The notes beneath the pieces are model-generated. The model was not told the origin of the DNA and made no database searches. It saw only the letters and a program-made list of their open reading frames with translations. Source: Rhizobium tibeticum (GTDB lineage Bacteria > Pseudomonadota > Alphaproteobacteria > Rhizobiales > Rhizobiaceae). Taken from it: a stretch of 64,000 bases of DNA. Each line of letters begins with the position of its first letter. Position 1 is the first letter of the stretch. Where the stretch lies: the NCBI RefSeq assembly GCF_900110205.1, contig NZ_FOCV01000017.1, forward strand, positions 1 through 64,000. The letters run 5' to 3'. Of this stretch, positions 15,381-24,680 are shown one piece after another. The position numbers were made by a program, and so were the translations under genes.

Positions 15381-17133
15381 CTTCGTCCATCCCGCCCTGC
15401 TCTTCATTCTTGGTGCTCTGCCGATCCCTTTCCTGTCCGGATCGATCCGCAAGCTCTATCTGCTGCTGATTCCAGCGCTGGCGATCCTCGCCGTCGTTGC
15501 GATGCACCCGGGCAACTACGGTGCGGCGTCGTTCATCGGGCACCAGATCCTGATCGCGAAGGTCGACAAGCTGAGCATCGTCTTCGCCACCGTCTTCACC
15601 ATCATGGCGCTGATTGGAACGGTCTATGCGCTGCACCTGTCGCGCCCCGGCCAGCATGTCGCTGCGTTCGTCTACGTCGGCAGCGCGCTTGGCGTCGTGT
15701 TCGCCGGCGACTACCTAACGCTCTACCTGTTCTGGGAAGGCATGGCGTTTGCCTCTGCCTACCTGGTCTTCGTCCAGGGCGGCCGGCAAGCGATCAACGC
15801 CGGGTTCCGGTATCTCATGGTCCATATCACCGGCGGCGTCGTCCTGCTTGGCGGCGTCATTCTCTACGGGCTTACGACAGGCTCGCTGCTGTTCGGCCCG
15901 ATCGTGGGGGAAATGGGTGTCGGTGCCTACCTGATCCTTGCCGGGTTCATGCTCAACGCCGCGGTGCCGCCGCTCAACGCCTGGCTGACCGACGCCTATC
16001 CCGAGGCGACCGTCACGGGGGCGGTGTTCATGAGCGCCTTCACCACCAAGACCGCCGTCTATGTGCTGGCGCGAGCGTTTCCGGGCACCGAGCTTCTGGT
16101 CTGGTTCGGTACCGCGATGGCGCTCTATGGCGTCATCTACGCGGTGCTGGAGAACGACTGCCGGCGGCTCCTGGCCTATCACATCGTCAGCCAGGTGGGA
16201 TATATGGTGGCGGGCATCGGTATCGGGACCGAGATGGCAGTGAATGGTGCCGCGGGCCATGCCTTCGCGCACATCCTCTACAAGGCGCTCCTGTTCATGG
16301 GCGCCGGGGCGGTGATTCATGTGACCGGCCGGCGCAAGCTCACCGAGCTTGGTGGGCTTTACAAGGCCATGCCGCTGACAGTGGCGCTCTATATGGTCGG
16401 CGCCTTCGCGATTTCGGCATTTCCATTCTTCTCGGGCTTCGTCACCAAGTCGATGGTGATAGCCGCTGCCGGACAGGATCATCGCGCGCTGGTGGTGCTG
16501 GCGCTGACCATGGCGTCGTCGGGGACGTTCCTGCACACGGGGCTGAAACTCCCCTATTACATGTTTTTCGGCACGGACCGGAAACTGGAGGCGCATGAGC
16601 CACCCCGCAACATGCTGGTTGCCATGGCCATGGCGGCGGTGCTCTGCGTTGCGATCGGGGTTTTCCCCCAGCCGCTCTACGCGCTTCTGCCTTATCCAGT
16701 CGATTTCGAACCCTACACCGGCGTCCATGTCACCGAGAGCCTCGGGTTGCTGATGTTTACCGCACTGGGCTTCGTCCTGTTCCTCAGGGCGCTCGACCCG
16801 GAAAACACGATCAGCATCGATACCGACTGGTTCTACCGCAAGGGTGCGCGTTGCTTCATGTGGATCGCCGAAAAGCCGCTGGCGCGCTACGAGAAGGCTG
16901 TGAGCAATGTGTCCGAGACCGCGGCGCTGCCCTTCCTGCATGGGGCAGCGCAGGCCGGACTGCGGGTCGATCTCACCGGCGTGGACGCCATCGTGAATGG
17001 CGTCGCCCGCTCGATCCTGCGCAGCGGCGGTGCGCTGCGGCGGCTCCAGACCGGCGTTGTGACCCATTACGCGCTGGCGATGATCGTCGGTTTGATCGCC
17101 GCCACCGTCGTCTTCGCCGTGGCGTGGCAGTAG
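15373..17133 (+). CDS. nuoL: NuoL/MrpD-type antiporter subunit with C-terminal lateral-helix region
   Basis: A 586-aa protein. The first about 470 residues are a proton_antipo_M domain with Glu in YLFWEGMAFASAY (TM5), the PPLNAWLTDAYPEAT loop and Lys in SAFTTKTAVYVLA. The C-terminus resembles NuoL rather than MrpD: after a TM near 450-470 comes an amphipathic stretch of about 85-90 residues (from DTDWFYRKGAR) and then GALRRLQTG-x4-HYALAM, which marks the final NuoL helix. It therefore probably supplies the lateral helix HL that clamps the membrane arm. Automated tools may call it a Na+/H+ antiporter subunit D; the nuo context argues for the complex I role. Confidence 0.8.
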   Translation: MTDFVHPALLFILGALPIPFLSGSIRKLYLLLIPALAILAVVAMHPGNYGAASFIGHQILIAKVDKLSIVFATVFTIMALIGTVYALHLSRPGQHVAAFVYVGSALGVVFAGDYLTLYLFWEGMAFASAYLVFVQGGRQAINAGFRYLMVHITGGVVLLGGVILYGLTTGSLLFGPIVGEMGVGAYLILAGFMLNAAVPPLNAWLTDAYPEATVTGAVFMSAFTTKTAVYVLARAFPGTELLVWFGTAMALYGVIYAVLENDCRRLLAYHIVSQVGYMVAGIGIGTEMAVNGAAGHAFAHILYKALLFMGAGAVIHVTGRRKLTELGGLYKAMPLTVALYMVGAFAISAFPFFSGFVTKSMVIAAAGQDHRALVVLALTMASSGTFLHTGLKLPYYMFFGTDRKLEAHEPPRNMLVAMAMAAVLCVAIGVFPQPLYALLPYPVDFEPYTGVHVTESLGLLMFTALGFVLFLRALDPENTISIDTDWFYRKGARCFMWIAEKPLARYEKAVSNVSETAALPFLHGAAQAGLRVDLTGVDAIVNGVARSILRSGGALRRLQTGVVTHYALAMIVGLIAATVVFAVAWQ

Positions 17134-17142
17134 GGGGTGTCC

Positions 17143-18618
17143 ATGGGGTTGCCGCTCCTCAGCCTCATCGTATTCACCCCCGCCGTCGGGGCAACGGTTC
17201 TGATGTTTCTGCGCAGCGACAATGCCGTTCGATGGACAGCGCTGGGCGCCACCCTCCTCGACCTTGCTCTTGGCATCGCCATGCTGACGAGCTTTGACAC
17301 CACGACCCACGTGATGCAGTTCACCGAGACGCACCCGTGGGTGCCCGCGCTCGGAATCACGTATGCGCTTGGCGTTGATGGGATCAGCGCGCTCTTCGTG
17401 TTCCTAACCGCGCTGTTGGGCTCGATCTGCGTGCTCGCCTCGTGGGTCGCGATCGATCGCAAGGTGAAGGAGTTCATGGTCAGTCTGCTGGTCATGCAGG
17501 CGCTGATGCTGGGGGTATTCTGCGCGCTCGACCTGTTCTTGTTCTACGTCTTTTGGGAGGCGATGCTGATCCCGATGTACCTGATCATCGGCGTCTGGGG
17601 TGGCGAGGGCCGGGTCTATGCGGCGTTTAAGTTCTTCCTCTACACGCTTGCGGGCAGCGTCCTCTTCCTGATCGGTGTCATCGTGCTCTATTTCAACGGC
17701 GGCGAGACCTTCGACATCCTCGCCCTGACAGCGCAAGATTTGCCGTTCCGGATCCAGTCGTGGCTGTTTTTCGCCTTCCTGGTCGCCTTCGCGGTCAAGG
17801 TGCCGATGGTCCCGGTCCACACCTGGCTGCCGGACGCCCATGTGCAGGCGCCGACAGCGGGCAGCATCATACTCGCCGGAGTGCTCCTGAAGATGGGTGC
17901 CTACGGATTCTTGCGGTTTTCCTTGCCAATGCTGCCGCAGGCGTCGGTCTATTATTCGACGCTGATGCTGGCTCTTTCAGCGCTTGCGATCGTCTATGGC
18001 GGGTTGCTTGCGCTGGCGCAGGACGACCTGAAGAAGCTGGTGGCCTATTCCAGTATCAGCCACATGGGCTTCGTGACGCTGGGGATTTTCGCGTTGAACC
18101 TGCGCGGGCTCGAAGGCGCCATCCTGCAAATGTTCAATCACGGCGTAACGACGGGCGCCTTGTTCCTGTTCGTTGGCCTGATCTACGAGCGGACACATAC
18201 GCGCAGCATGGCGGATTATGGCGGGTTGATGAAGGCGGCGCCGGTCTATACCGCGTTTCTTGCGCTGTTCACCCTGTCATCGATGGCACTGCCGGGAACG
18301 AACTCGTTCGTGGGAGAATTGCTCGTGCTATCGGGCGGGTTTGCGGCCAACCTGATGGTCGGCACAGCCGCCGTCTTGGGCGCTTTACTGGGCGCGGCCT
18401 ATCTGCTTGGCATGTATGGGAAAGTTGCGCTCGGTCCGGACCGCGTCAACGCCCGGTTCAACATAAGCGACGTCAACGCTCGCGAGATGGTTGCGATCCT
18501 GCCGCTGGCACTCTTCGTCCTTTGGGTCGGACTCTATCCGAAACCCTTTCTTGGCATCATCGACGCCTCGGTGCAGCATCTCATGGTGCAGGTGCACGGC
18601 AAGGGGAGCGGCCAATGA
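17143..18618 (+). CDS. nuoM: NADH-quinone oxidoreductase subunit M
   Basis: A 491-aa antiporter-like subunit. The ATG at 17143 has AGGGGG about 5 bases upstream; a GTG at 17137 would add two residues. Hallmarks: Glu in FYVFWEAMLIPMYL (TM5), Lys in AVKVPMVPVHTWLPDAH (TM7), Lys in GVLLKMGAYG (TM8), and the conserved QDDLKKLVAYSSISHMG. It ends ATGA into nuoN. This is a canonical NuoM, so the preceding antiporter genes are not substitutes for it. Confidence 0.95.
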   Translation: MGLPLLSLIVFTPAVGATVLMFLRSDNAVRWTALGATLLDLALGIAMLTSFDTTTHVMQFTETHPWVPALGITYALGVDGISALFVFLTALLGSICVLASWVAIDRKVKEFMVSLLVMQALMLGVFCALDLFLFYVFWEAMLIPMYLIIGVWGGEGRVYAAFKFFLYTLAGSVLFLIGVIVLYFNGGETFDILALTAQDLPFRIQSWLFFAFLVAFAVKVPMVPVHTWLPDAHVQAPTAGSIILAGVLLKMGAYGFLRFSLPMLPQASVYYSTLMLALSALAIVYGGLLALAQDDLKKLVAYSSISHMGFVTLGIFALNLRGLEGAILQMFNHGVTTGALFLFVGLIYERTHTRSMADYGGLMKAAPVYTAFLALFTLSSMALPGTNSFVGELLVLSGGFAANLMVGTAAVLGALLGAAYLLGMYGKVALGPDRVNARFNISDVNAREMVAILPLALFVLWVGLYPKPFLGIIDASVQHLMVQVHGKGSGQ

Positions 18619-20054
18619 CCACCGCCGCGCTTTTCCAGTCGATACTCGCGAGCCTGCCCGAGATCGTCGTGGTCACCGGGGCCTGCATCCTTCTGATCCT
18701 GGGACAGTTTGTACGGAAGGGGCAGGAACAATTCCTTGTCTGGGCGACCGTCTCGGTCGTGCTGATTGCCGCCCTGGGGACAATCATGCTGTCGGGCGAG
18801 GTGCGGCCAGCCTACGCGGGCATGTTCGTCACCGACCGCTTCTCGGTCTTCTTCAAGTTCGTTTTCTATCTGGCCACAGTTCTGACGCTCCTCCTTTCGC
18901 AAAAATACGCCGACATCGAAGGGATTGGGCACAGCGAATACTACGTCCTGCTGCTCTTTGCGCTTTCGGGAATGATGATCATGGCCTCGGCGACCGACCT
19001 CCTGTCGATCTATGTGGGCCTGGAACTGACGGTGCTCTGCACCTATGTGCTGACCGGCTTCTTGCGGCAGGAGCGGCGGTCGAACGAAGCGGCGCTGAAA
19101 TACGTGATCCTTGGCTCGGTCTCGACCGGGATTTTCCTTTACGGCGTTTCATTGGTCTACGGGCTCACCGGCACGACGCAATTGGACGGGATGGCTGCGG
19201 CGGTGACCGGTGATCCGCTCGATCCTGGATTGTTGCTGGCGGTGGTCTTCATCGTCGCGGGGCTGGTCTTCAAGGTCGGCGCGGTGCCGTTCCACATGTG
19301 GCTGCCGGACGCTTATGAAGGCGCGCCGACCACCATCACCGCCTTCATGTCTGTCGGTCCCAAGGCGGCGGGCTTCGCGGTGATCCTGCGGGTATTCCTC
19401 AACCCGATGGTCGCAGCCTCGGATGTCTGGATCATCGTTGCGGCAATTGCGGTCGCGACGATGGCGCTTGGCAGTTTCGTGGCGCTGGTGCAAGATAATT
19501 TTAAGCGCCTCCTGGCTTATTCCAGCATTGCCCATGCCGGGTTTGCCCTTTTCGGCGTGGTTGCCGGCGGTGCTGACGGGATCGCCAGCGTGATGCTTTA
19601 CCTGCTGATCTACTCTTTGATGAATCTCGGCATTTTCGGCACCATCATCATGATGCGGAATGGTGATTTCTCGGGCGAGGTCATCGAAGACTACGCGGGT
19701 CTCGCAAAGTCGCATCCGGGGCTGGCGCTTTTGATGCTGCTCTATCTGTTCTCGCTGGCCGGCATTCCGCCGACGGCCGGGTTCTTCGCCAAGTTCTACG
19801 TGCTTGTGGCGCTCGTCGAGCGGGGTTTCGTCATGCTGGCGGTGATCGCAGTGCTGCTGAGTGTCGTCGCCGCCTATTTTTACATCCGCATCGCCATGGT
19901 GATCTACATGCGCGAGCCAAACAGGGCGTTCGACCCCGCGCTGACACCCTTGGTCCGCGCCACGCTCGCCTTTACCGCCGCCGGCACTATCGGCATCGGC
20001 CTATTTCCGGCGTGGTTTCTGAGGTTTGCTCAGCATGCGGTGCTTGGCGGCTGA
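18615..20054 (+). CDS. nuoN: NADH-quinone oxidoreductase subunit N
   Basis: The ATG overlaps the nuoM stop (ATGA) and gives 479 aa with 13-14 TM helices. NuoN features: Glu in YVGLELTVLCTYVL (TM5), Lys in FKVGAVPFHMWLPDAYEGAP (TM7) and Lys in GPKAAGFAVI (TM8). NuoN is the antiporter module nearest NuoJ/K/A/H. A 154-base gap follows before nuoA, the largest inside the forward cassette. Confidence 0.95.
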   Translation: MTTAALFQSILASLPEIVVVTGACILLILGQFVRKGQEQFLVWATVSVVLIAALGTIMLSGEVRPAYAGMFVTDRFSVFFKFVFYLATVLTLLLSQKYADIEGIGHSEYYVLLLFALSGMMIMASATDLLSIYVGLELTVLCTYVLTGFLRQERRSNEAALKYVILGSVSTGIFLYGVSLVYGLTGTTQLDGMAAAVTGDPLDPGLLLAVVFIVAGLVFKVGAVPFHMWLPDAYEGAPTTITAFMSVGPKAAGFAVILRVFLNPMVAASDVWIIVAAIAVATMALGSFVALVQDNFKRLLAYSSIAHAGFALFGVVAGGADGIASVMLYLLIYSLMNLGIFGTIIMMRNGDFSGEVIEDYAGLAKSHPGLALLMLLYLFSLAGIPPTAGFFAKFYVLVALVERGFVMLAVIAVLLSVVAAYFYIRIAMVIYMREPNRAFDPALTPLVRATLAFTAAGTIGIGLFPAWFLRFAQHAVLGG

Positions 20055-20208
20055 TCTATTGAATTTGCAATGAACCACCCGACGGAATACACTGACAATG
20101 CAAGAAAGGATTGCCAAAGTCGCTTCCCGAGGCGACCGCACTACCGGTTCCCAATGGGCTCGGCGGCGGCCTGAACAAGCTCTTGGTGGGTGACCGGGGC
20201 AATGCGAT
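20055..20208. other. Intergenic gap between the nuoN and nuoA blocks
   Basis: A 154-base break in an otherwise overlapping gene chain. It could hold a second promoter for nuoABCDEFG. No clear motif was recognised. Confidence 0.4.
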
Positions 20209-20580
20209 ATGACTATGGCTGCAATGGAATTCCTGCCGGTTCTTTTCATGGTCGCCGGGATTGTTCTGGTGACGGGAGCAACGCTGTTCGTCTCCTCGCT
20301 GCTGCGTCCGTCCAATCCCTATCCCGCGAAGAACATGCCCTATGAATGCGGCATGGACCCGGCTGGCGAGGCCGCCGGGGGCCGTTTTAGGGTGCAGTTC
20401 TTTATGCTCGCGATCCTGTTGGTGGTCTTTGATGTCGAGACCATGTTTCTCTTTCCCTGGGCTGTCGTCCTGAAAGACATCGGGCTGGTTGGTTATGTCG
20501 AGATGTTCGTCTTCATGTTGCTGCTTATTGTCGGTTTCGCCTACGCTTGGCTGAAGGGAGCGTTGGAATGGGAGGCGTAA
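20209..20580 (+). CDS. nuoA: NADH-quinone oxidoreductase subunit A
   Basis: A 123-aa protein with three TM helices. Signatures: NMPYECGMDP (about residues 43-52) with the quinone-site-loop Cys that is exposed in deactive complex I, and FDVETMFLFPWAV (about 75-87) with conserved Asp-Val-Glu. A GGGG sequence 9 bases upstream is a weak ribosome binding site. Two other ATGs lie within the first six codons, so the exact start is uncertain. It overlaps nuoB by 13 bases. Confidence 0.93.
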   Translation: MTMAAMEFLPVLFMVAGIVLVTGATLFVSSLLRPSNPYPAKNMPYECGMDPAGEAAGGRFRVQFFMLAILLVVFDVETMFLFPWAVVLKDIGLVGYVEMFVFMLLLIVGFAYAWLKGALEWEA

Positions 20581-21071
20581 ACAATGCGATCCGCGACAGC
20601 GTGCTGTTTACCACGGCCGACAGTGTCATCAGCTGGAGCCGGCAGTCGGCGCTGTGGCCCGAGACCTTTGGCATTGCCTGTTGCGCCATCGAGATGATCT
20701 CGGCGGGATGTGCGCGCTATGATCTCGACCGGTTCGGCGTGGTGTTCCGGCCTTCGCCGCGCCAGTCCGATGTGATGATTATCGCCGGCACCGTGACCCG
20801 GAAGTTCGCGCCCGTCGTGCGCCGGCTCTATGACCAGATGCCGGAGCCGCGCTGGGTGATCGCAATGGGCACGTGTGCGATCTCGGGCGGGGTCTACAAC
20901 ACCTATGCCGTAGTGCAGGGGTCAGAAACCTTCGTGCCCGTCGACGTGCATGTGCCCGGCTGTCCGCCACGGCCCGAGGCACTGATGCACGGCTTCCTGC
21001 TGCTTCAGGAGAAGATCAAGAGGTCCCGCGCGCTGGCCGGGACGCCTCTGGATCGGGTTGCAACCTCATGA
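20568..21071 (+). CDS. nuoB: NADH-quinone oxidoreductase subunit B (N2 cluster)
   Basis: A 167-aa soluble subunit. The start at 20568 has AAGGGAG 7 bases upstream, inside the end of nuoA. It carries all four N2 [4Fe-4S] ligands: adjacent Cys-Cys in GIACCAIE (about 39-40), Cys in GTCAISGG (about 104) and Cys in VPGCPPRPE (about 134). N2 donates electrons to quinone at the NuoB/NuoD interface. Length is normal. It overlaps nuoC by ATGA. Confidence 0.95.
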   Translation: MGGVNNAIRDSVLFTTADSVISWSRQSALWPETFGIACCAIEMISAGCARYDLDRFGVVFRPSPRQSDVMIIAGTVTRKFAPVVRRLYDQMPEPRWVIAMGTCAISGGVYNTYAVVQGSETFVPVDVHVPGCPPRPEALMHGFLLLQEKIKRSRALAGTPLDRVATS

Positions 21072-21631
21072 GCGTGGCGTTGCCTCTCAATCGCGCTCTG
21101 ATCATGGAGCACTTCGAGGGAACGATCGAGGATCTCGGCGCTGCGCACGGCGTTGACGTCTTTGCAGTGCCGCCTGAGAAGATCGTCGAGTTCTGCCGGT
21201 TTCTGAAAGACCATGAGGCGCTGCAGTTCAACTTTCTTTCGGACATCTGCGGGGTTGACCATTATCCCGACACGCCGCGGTTCGAGGCGGTGTATCACCT
21301 CTATTCACTACCCAACAAGTGGCGGGTTCGCATCAAGTGCCCGCTTAGCGATCCGCCGCATGTCCCTTCGGTGACGGGGGTCTGGCGCACTGCCAACTGG
21401 CATGAGCGCGAGGCCTGGGACATGTATGGCATCAGGTTCGAGGGGCATCCCGATCTGCGCCGGATCTACATGTGGGAAGGCTTCGAGGGCTTTCCCCAGC
21501 GCAAGGATTTCCCCCTAAGAGGCTATAAGGATAAGCTGAACCCCTTCGGGGCCGAAGGTCCGCCGCCAACACAGCCCGACCTCGCCACCAGGGACATTCC
21601 GCAAGGAGGCCGTTCTACGCCGGAAAATTGA
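21068..21631 (+). CDS. nuoC: NADH-quinone oxidoreductase subunit C (30 kDa)
   Basis: The ATG overlaps the nuoB stop and gives 187 aa. The 30-kDa subunit signature is present: WHEREAWDMYGIRFEGHPDLRRI (about residues 117-139), then DFPLRGY. It is a structural subunit of the Q-module with no cofactor. nuoC and nuoD are separate genes here (1 base apart), unlike the fused nuoCD of enterobacteria. Confidence 0.94.
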   Translation: MSVALPLNRALIMEHFEGTIEDLGAAHGVDVFAVPPEKIVEFCRFLKDHEALQFNFLSDICGVDHYPDTPRFEAVYHLYSLPNKWRVRIKCPLSDPPHVPSVTGVWRTANWHEREAWDMYGIRFEGHPDLRRIYMWEGFEGFPQRKDFPLRGYKDKLNPFGAEGPPPTQPDLATRDIPQGGRSTPEN

Positions 21632-21632
21632 G

Positions 21633-22847
21633 ATGACCGAAGTCACAGAGCTCAGCAGGCCGGACGGCGAAGCGCTCACTACCAGGGAAGTGCTTCTCAA
21701 CCTCGGCCCGCAGCACCCCAGTACGCATGGGGTTCTTCGGCTCGTCCTCGAACTGGACGGTGAGTACGTCGAGCGCGTGGACCCGCATATCGGCTACCTC
21801 CATCGGGGCACCGAAAAGCTGGCAGAGAGTTTCACCTACACGCAGATATTCCCACTTACCGACCGGCTCGACTATCTCTGCCCGCCGTCAAACAACCTTG
21901 CTTTCGCGCTGGCGGTCGAGAAACTCCTCGGCATAGAAGCACCAGTTCGGGCCAAGTATATACGCGTGATGATGGCGGAGCTGGCGCGGATCTCCGGTCA
22001 TCTCCTGATCACCGGTGCGCTGCCGATGGATCTGGGTGCAATGACCGCGCTGCTTTACGTCATGCGCGAGCGCGAAATGATCATGGACCTGCTGGAAATG
22101 ATCAGCGGTGCAAGAATGCACACGTCCTTCTGCAGGGTTGGTGGCGTACGCGAGGACCTGCCTGACGGTTTCCTTCCCAAGATCAGAGAGTTCTGCGACA
22201 TCTTCCCGAACCGGATCCGCGACTATGAGCGATTGCTCGAAGATAACAGGGTGTTCCTCAACCGCACGAAGGGGATCGGCGTGATCTCCGGCGAAGACGC
22301 TGTCGATCTGGGTCTCAGCGGCCCGAACCTGCGTGCCTCCGGGGTCGACTGGGATATCCGCCGCGACGAACCCTACGAAATTTACGACCGACTCGATTTC
22401 AATGTCATCACGCGCAAAGAGGGCGATTGCTACGCGCGCTGGCGCTGCCGTGTCGACGAGATGCGTGAAAGCATCGGAATTATCGAACAATGCATCGACC
22501 AGATGCCCGAGGGACCATTCCAGATCGACATGCCGACGATCGCGTTCCCGGTGGACAAGGAGCGTGTGCATTGCTCGATGGAAGCTCTGATCCAGCATTT
22601 CGACCTGTCGGCCTATGGCTTCAAGGTACCCAAGGGCGAGGTCTACTCGGCGATCGAGGCGCCAAAGGGTGAACTGGGGTTCTACATCATTAGCGACGGG
22701 TCGCCGAAACCGTTCCGCATGAAGGTGCGAGCACCGTCTTTCGTCAACCTTCAGGGCCTCTTCGGCGTCACCAACGCGCGCTACCTTGCGGACATGATCG
22801 CCGTGCTCGGCAGCCTCGACCCGGTGATGGCGGAGGTGGATAAGTAA
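21633..22847 (+). CDS. nuoD: NADH-quinone oxidoreductase subunit D (49 kDa)
   Basis: A 404-aa Q-module subunit. The N-terminal LNLGPQHPSTHGVLRLVLEL (about residues 22-41) forms the quinone-contact loop with conserved His residues, followed by PHIGYLHRGTEKL. The hydrogenase-derived fold lacks Ni-binding cysteines as expected. The C-terminal SFVNLQGLFG-x9-ADMIAVLGSLDPVM and the terminal Asp match the family. Starts 1 base after nuoC. Confidence 0.95.
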   Translation: MTEVTELSRPDGEALTTREVLLNLGPQHPSTHGVLRLVLELDGEYVERVDPHIGYLHRGTEKLAESFTYTQIFPLTDRLDYLCPPSNNLAFALAVEKLLGIEAPVRAKYIRVMMAELARISGHLLITGALPMDLGAMTALLYVMREREMIMDLLEMISGARMHTSFCRVGGVREDLPDGFLPKIREFCDIFPNRIRDYERLLEDNRVFLNRTKGIGVISGEDAVDLGLSGPNLRASGVDWDIRRDEPYEIYDRLDFNVITRKEGDCYARWRCRVDEMRESIGIIEQCIDQMPEGPFQIDMPTIAFPVDKERVHCSMEALIQHFDLSAYGFKVPKGEVYSAIEAPKGELGFYIISDGSPKPFRMKVRAPSFVNLQGLFGVTNARYLADMIAVLGSLDPVMAEVDK

Positions 22848-22864
22848 CAAGGGAATTGGATGCG

Positions 22865-23380
22865 ATGACTATGCGTCAAAAGATCGAAGAGGCCGCGGCA
22901 CGCTATCCGGACCAGCGCTCGGCAATCATGCCCGCGCTCATGATTGCCCAGGGGGAGCATGGCCATCTGCCCGGCCCGGTGCTCGAAGAGGTCGCCGACA
23001 TTCTCGGCGTTGAGCGGATCTGGGTTTACGAGCTGGCGACCTTCTACACACTCTTCCATACAGAGCCGGTGGGCCTATTCCACCTGCAACTCTGTGACAA
23101 TGTTTCCTGCATGCTGTGCGGATCCGAGGATCTGCTGGAGCATCTGGAAACGGCGCTTCGGATTAAGAAGGGCGATACCACCCCGGACGGGCTGTTCACG
23201 CTTTCGACCGTCGAGTGCCTCGGTGCCTGCGAAATGGCTCCGGTGATGCAGGTCGGCGACGATTACCACGGCGACCTTGATGTCGCGCGGATAGACGCAC
23301 TCCTGGACGATCTCCGGGCGACGGCGGGGCGGGTCAAGAGCGTTGTCGACGACGCCTCGACGCGACCGCCGGGAGAATAG
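22865..23380 (+). CDS. nuoE: NADH-quinone oxidoreductase subunit E (24 kDa, N1a)
   Basis: 171 aa from the ATG at 22865, with AAGGGA 10 bases upstream; the in-frame TTG at 22856 is too close to that site. A thioredoxin-like ferredoxin fold binds [2Fe-2S] N1a through C-x4-C (CDNVSC, about residues 77-82) and C-x3-C (CLGAC, about 117-121). An N-terminal helical domain carries the VYELATFYTLFH motif. It belongs to the NADH-dehydrogenase module with NuoF and NuoG. Confidence 0.94.
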   Translation: MTMRQKIEEAAARYPDQRSAIMPALMIAQGEHGHLPGPVLEEVADILGVERIWVYELATFYTLFHTEPVGLFHLQLCDNVSCMLCGSEDLLEHLETALRIKKGDTTPDGLFTLSTVECLGACEMAPVMQVGDDYHGDLDVARIDALLDDLRATAGRVKSVVDDASTRPPGE

Positions 23381-23384
23381 CGCC

Positions 23385-24650
23385 ATGTTCGAGCCGGTTC
23401 TTCTCAAAAATGTAGACGTGCCGGATGGCCATTTGCTGTCGACCTATGAGGCCGGCGGCGGCTATCAGGCGCTGCGAAAGGTGCTGCGCGAGTACACACC
23501 AGATGCGGTCGTCGATCTGGTCAAACAGTCCAACCTGCGCGGTCGCGGCGGTGCGGGATTTCCGACGGGCATGAAATGGAGTTTCGTGCCGAAGCGGGCC
23601 GACAGGCCCAAATATCTGTGCTGCAACGCCGATGAGGGCGAGCCGGGCACCTTCAAGGACCGGATCCTCATGGAGCGCGACCCGCACCAGCTCATCGAAG
23701 GGCTGGCGGTCAGCGCCTACGCGATTGGGGCCGAAACTGCCTATGTTTATATCCGCGGAGAATATGTGACGGCGATTCGTCGCCTAAACCAGGCGATCGC
23801 CGAGGCTCTCGAAAGGGGTTTTCTCGGAACGGGCGTTCTGGGCTCGGATTTCAATTTCGCCGTACACATTCACTGCGGTGCGGGTGCCTATATCTGCGGC
23901 GAGGAGACTGCAATGCTCGAATCGCTCGAAGGCAAACGGGCGCAGCCGCGCCTGAAGCCGCCGTTCCCGGCTGTCGAAGGGCTCTACGCCAGCCCGACGG
24001 TGATCAACAACGTTGAGACGCTCGCTTGCGTTCCGCATATTGTGATGCGGGGCGCGGACTGGTTTCGCGGCATCGGCCCGAACAAGAGCCCTGGTCCGAA
24101 ACTCTACTGCCTCAGCGGGCAGGTGCGAAAACCTGGCCTTTACGAGCTGCCAATGGGTATACCGCTGCGCGAACTGGTCGAAAACCATGGCGGCGGGCCG
24201 CTGCCGGGGCGCAAGATCAAGGCCGTGATCCCCGGCGGGGTCTCGGCGCCGGTGATCGCGGCGTCCGGGCTGGACGTTGGGATGGACTTCGATTCGCTTT
24301 CCGCCGCCGGCTCGATGCTCGGTTCGGCCGGGGTGATCGTGATCGACGACTCGACCTGCATGGTCAAGGTGGCCACCCGGATCATCGAGTTCTTCCACCA
24401 CGAGTCCTGCGGCAAATGCACGCCTTGCCGCGAAGGGCTGAACTGGGTCGTGAAAGTGCTCCGCCGGGTCGAGTCGGGGCAGGGCGCGCCGGGCGATCTG
24501 GAACAGCTGCAGGCGCTCTGCAAGGGCATTTTCGGCAATACGTTCTGCGCTCTTGGCGACGGCGCGGCTATGGGGCTGCGCGCGGCACTGAAGCATTTCG
24601 AGGATGAATTCGTCGCCCATATCGAAGAGCGGAGGTGCCCGTTTCATTGA
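23385..24650 (+). CDS. nuoF: NADH-quinone oxidoreductase subunit F (51 kDa, FMN and NADH site)
   Basis: 421 aa from the ATG after GGGAG. A glycine-rich GRGGAGFPTGMKW (about residues 50-62) binds NADH/FMN, followed by CNADEGEPGTFKDR and GAGAYICGEETA. The N3 [4Fe-4S] ligands are SCGKCTPCREG (Cys about 342, 345, 348) and Cys about 388 in GNTFCALGDG. It is the electron entry site of the complex. All key residues are present. Confidence 0.95.
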   Translation: MFEPVLLKNVDVPDGHLLSTYEAGGGYQALRKVLREYTPDAVVDLVKQSNLRGRGGAGFPTGMKWSFVPKRADRPKYLCCNADEGEPGTFKDRILMERDPHQLIEGLAVSAYAIGAETAYVYIRGEYVTAIRRLNQAIAEALERGFLGTGVLGSDFNFAVHIHCGAGAYICGEETAMLESLEGKRAQPRLKPPFPAVEGLYASPTVINNVETLACVPHIVMRGADWFRGIGPNKSPGPKLYCLSGQVRKPGLYELPMGIPLRELVENHGGGPLPGRKIKAVIPGGVSAPVIAASGLDVGMDFDSLSAAGSMLGSAGVIVIDDSTCMVKVATRIIEFFHHESCGKCTPCREGLNWVVKVLRRVESGQGAPGDLEQLQALCKGIFGNTFCALGDGAAMGLRAALKHFEDEFVAHIEERRCPFH

Positions 24651-24680
24651 GGTGCGCGAGAAGAAGATCGCGAGGAGGCC

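Noticed and set aside
15715..17334. 539-aa minus-strand frame opposite nuoL/nuoM
   Set aside because: A long antisense frame in high-GC DNA rich in His, Arg and Gln. It is the shadow of conserved membrane proteins.
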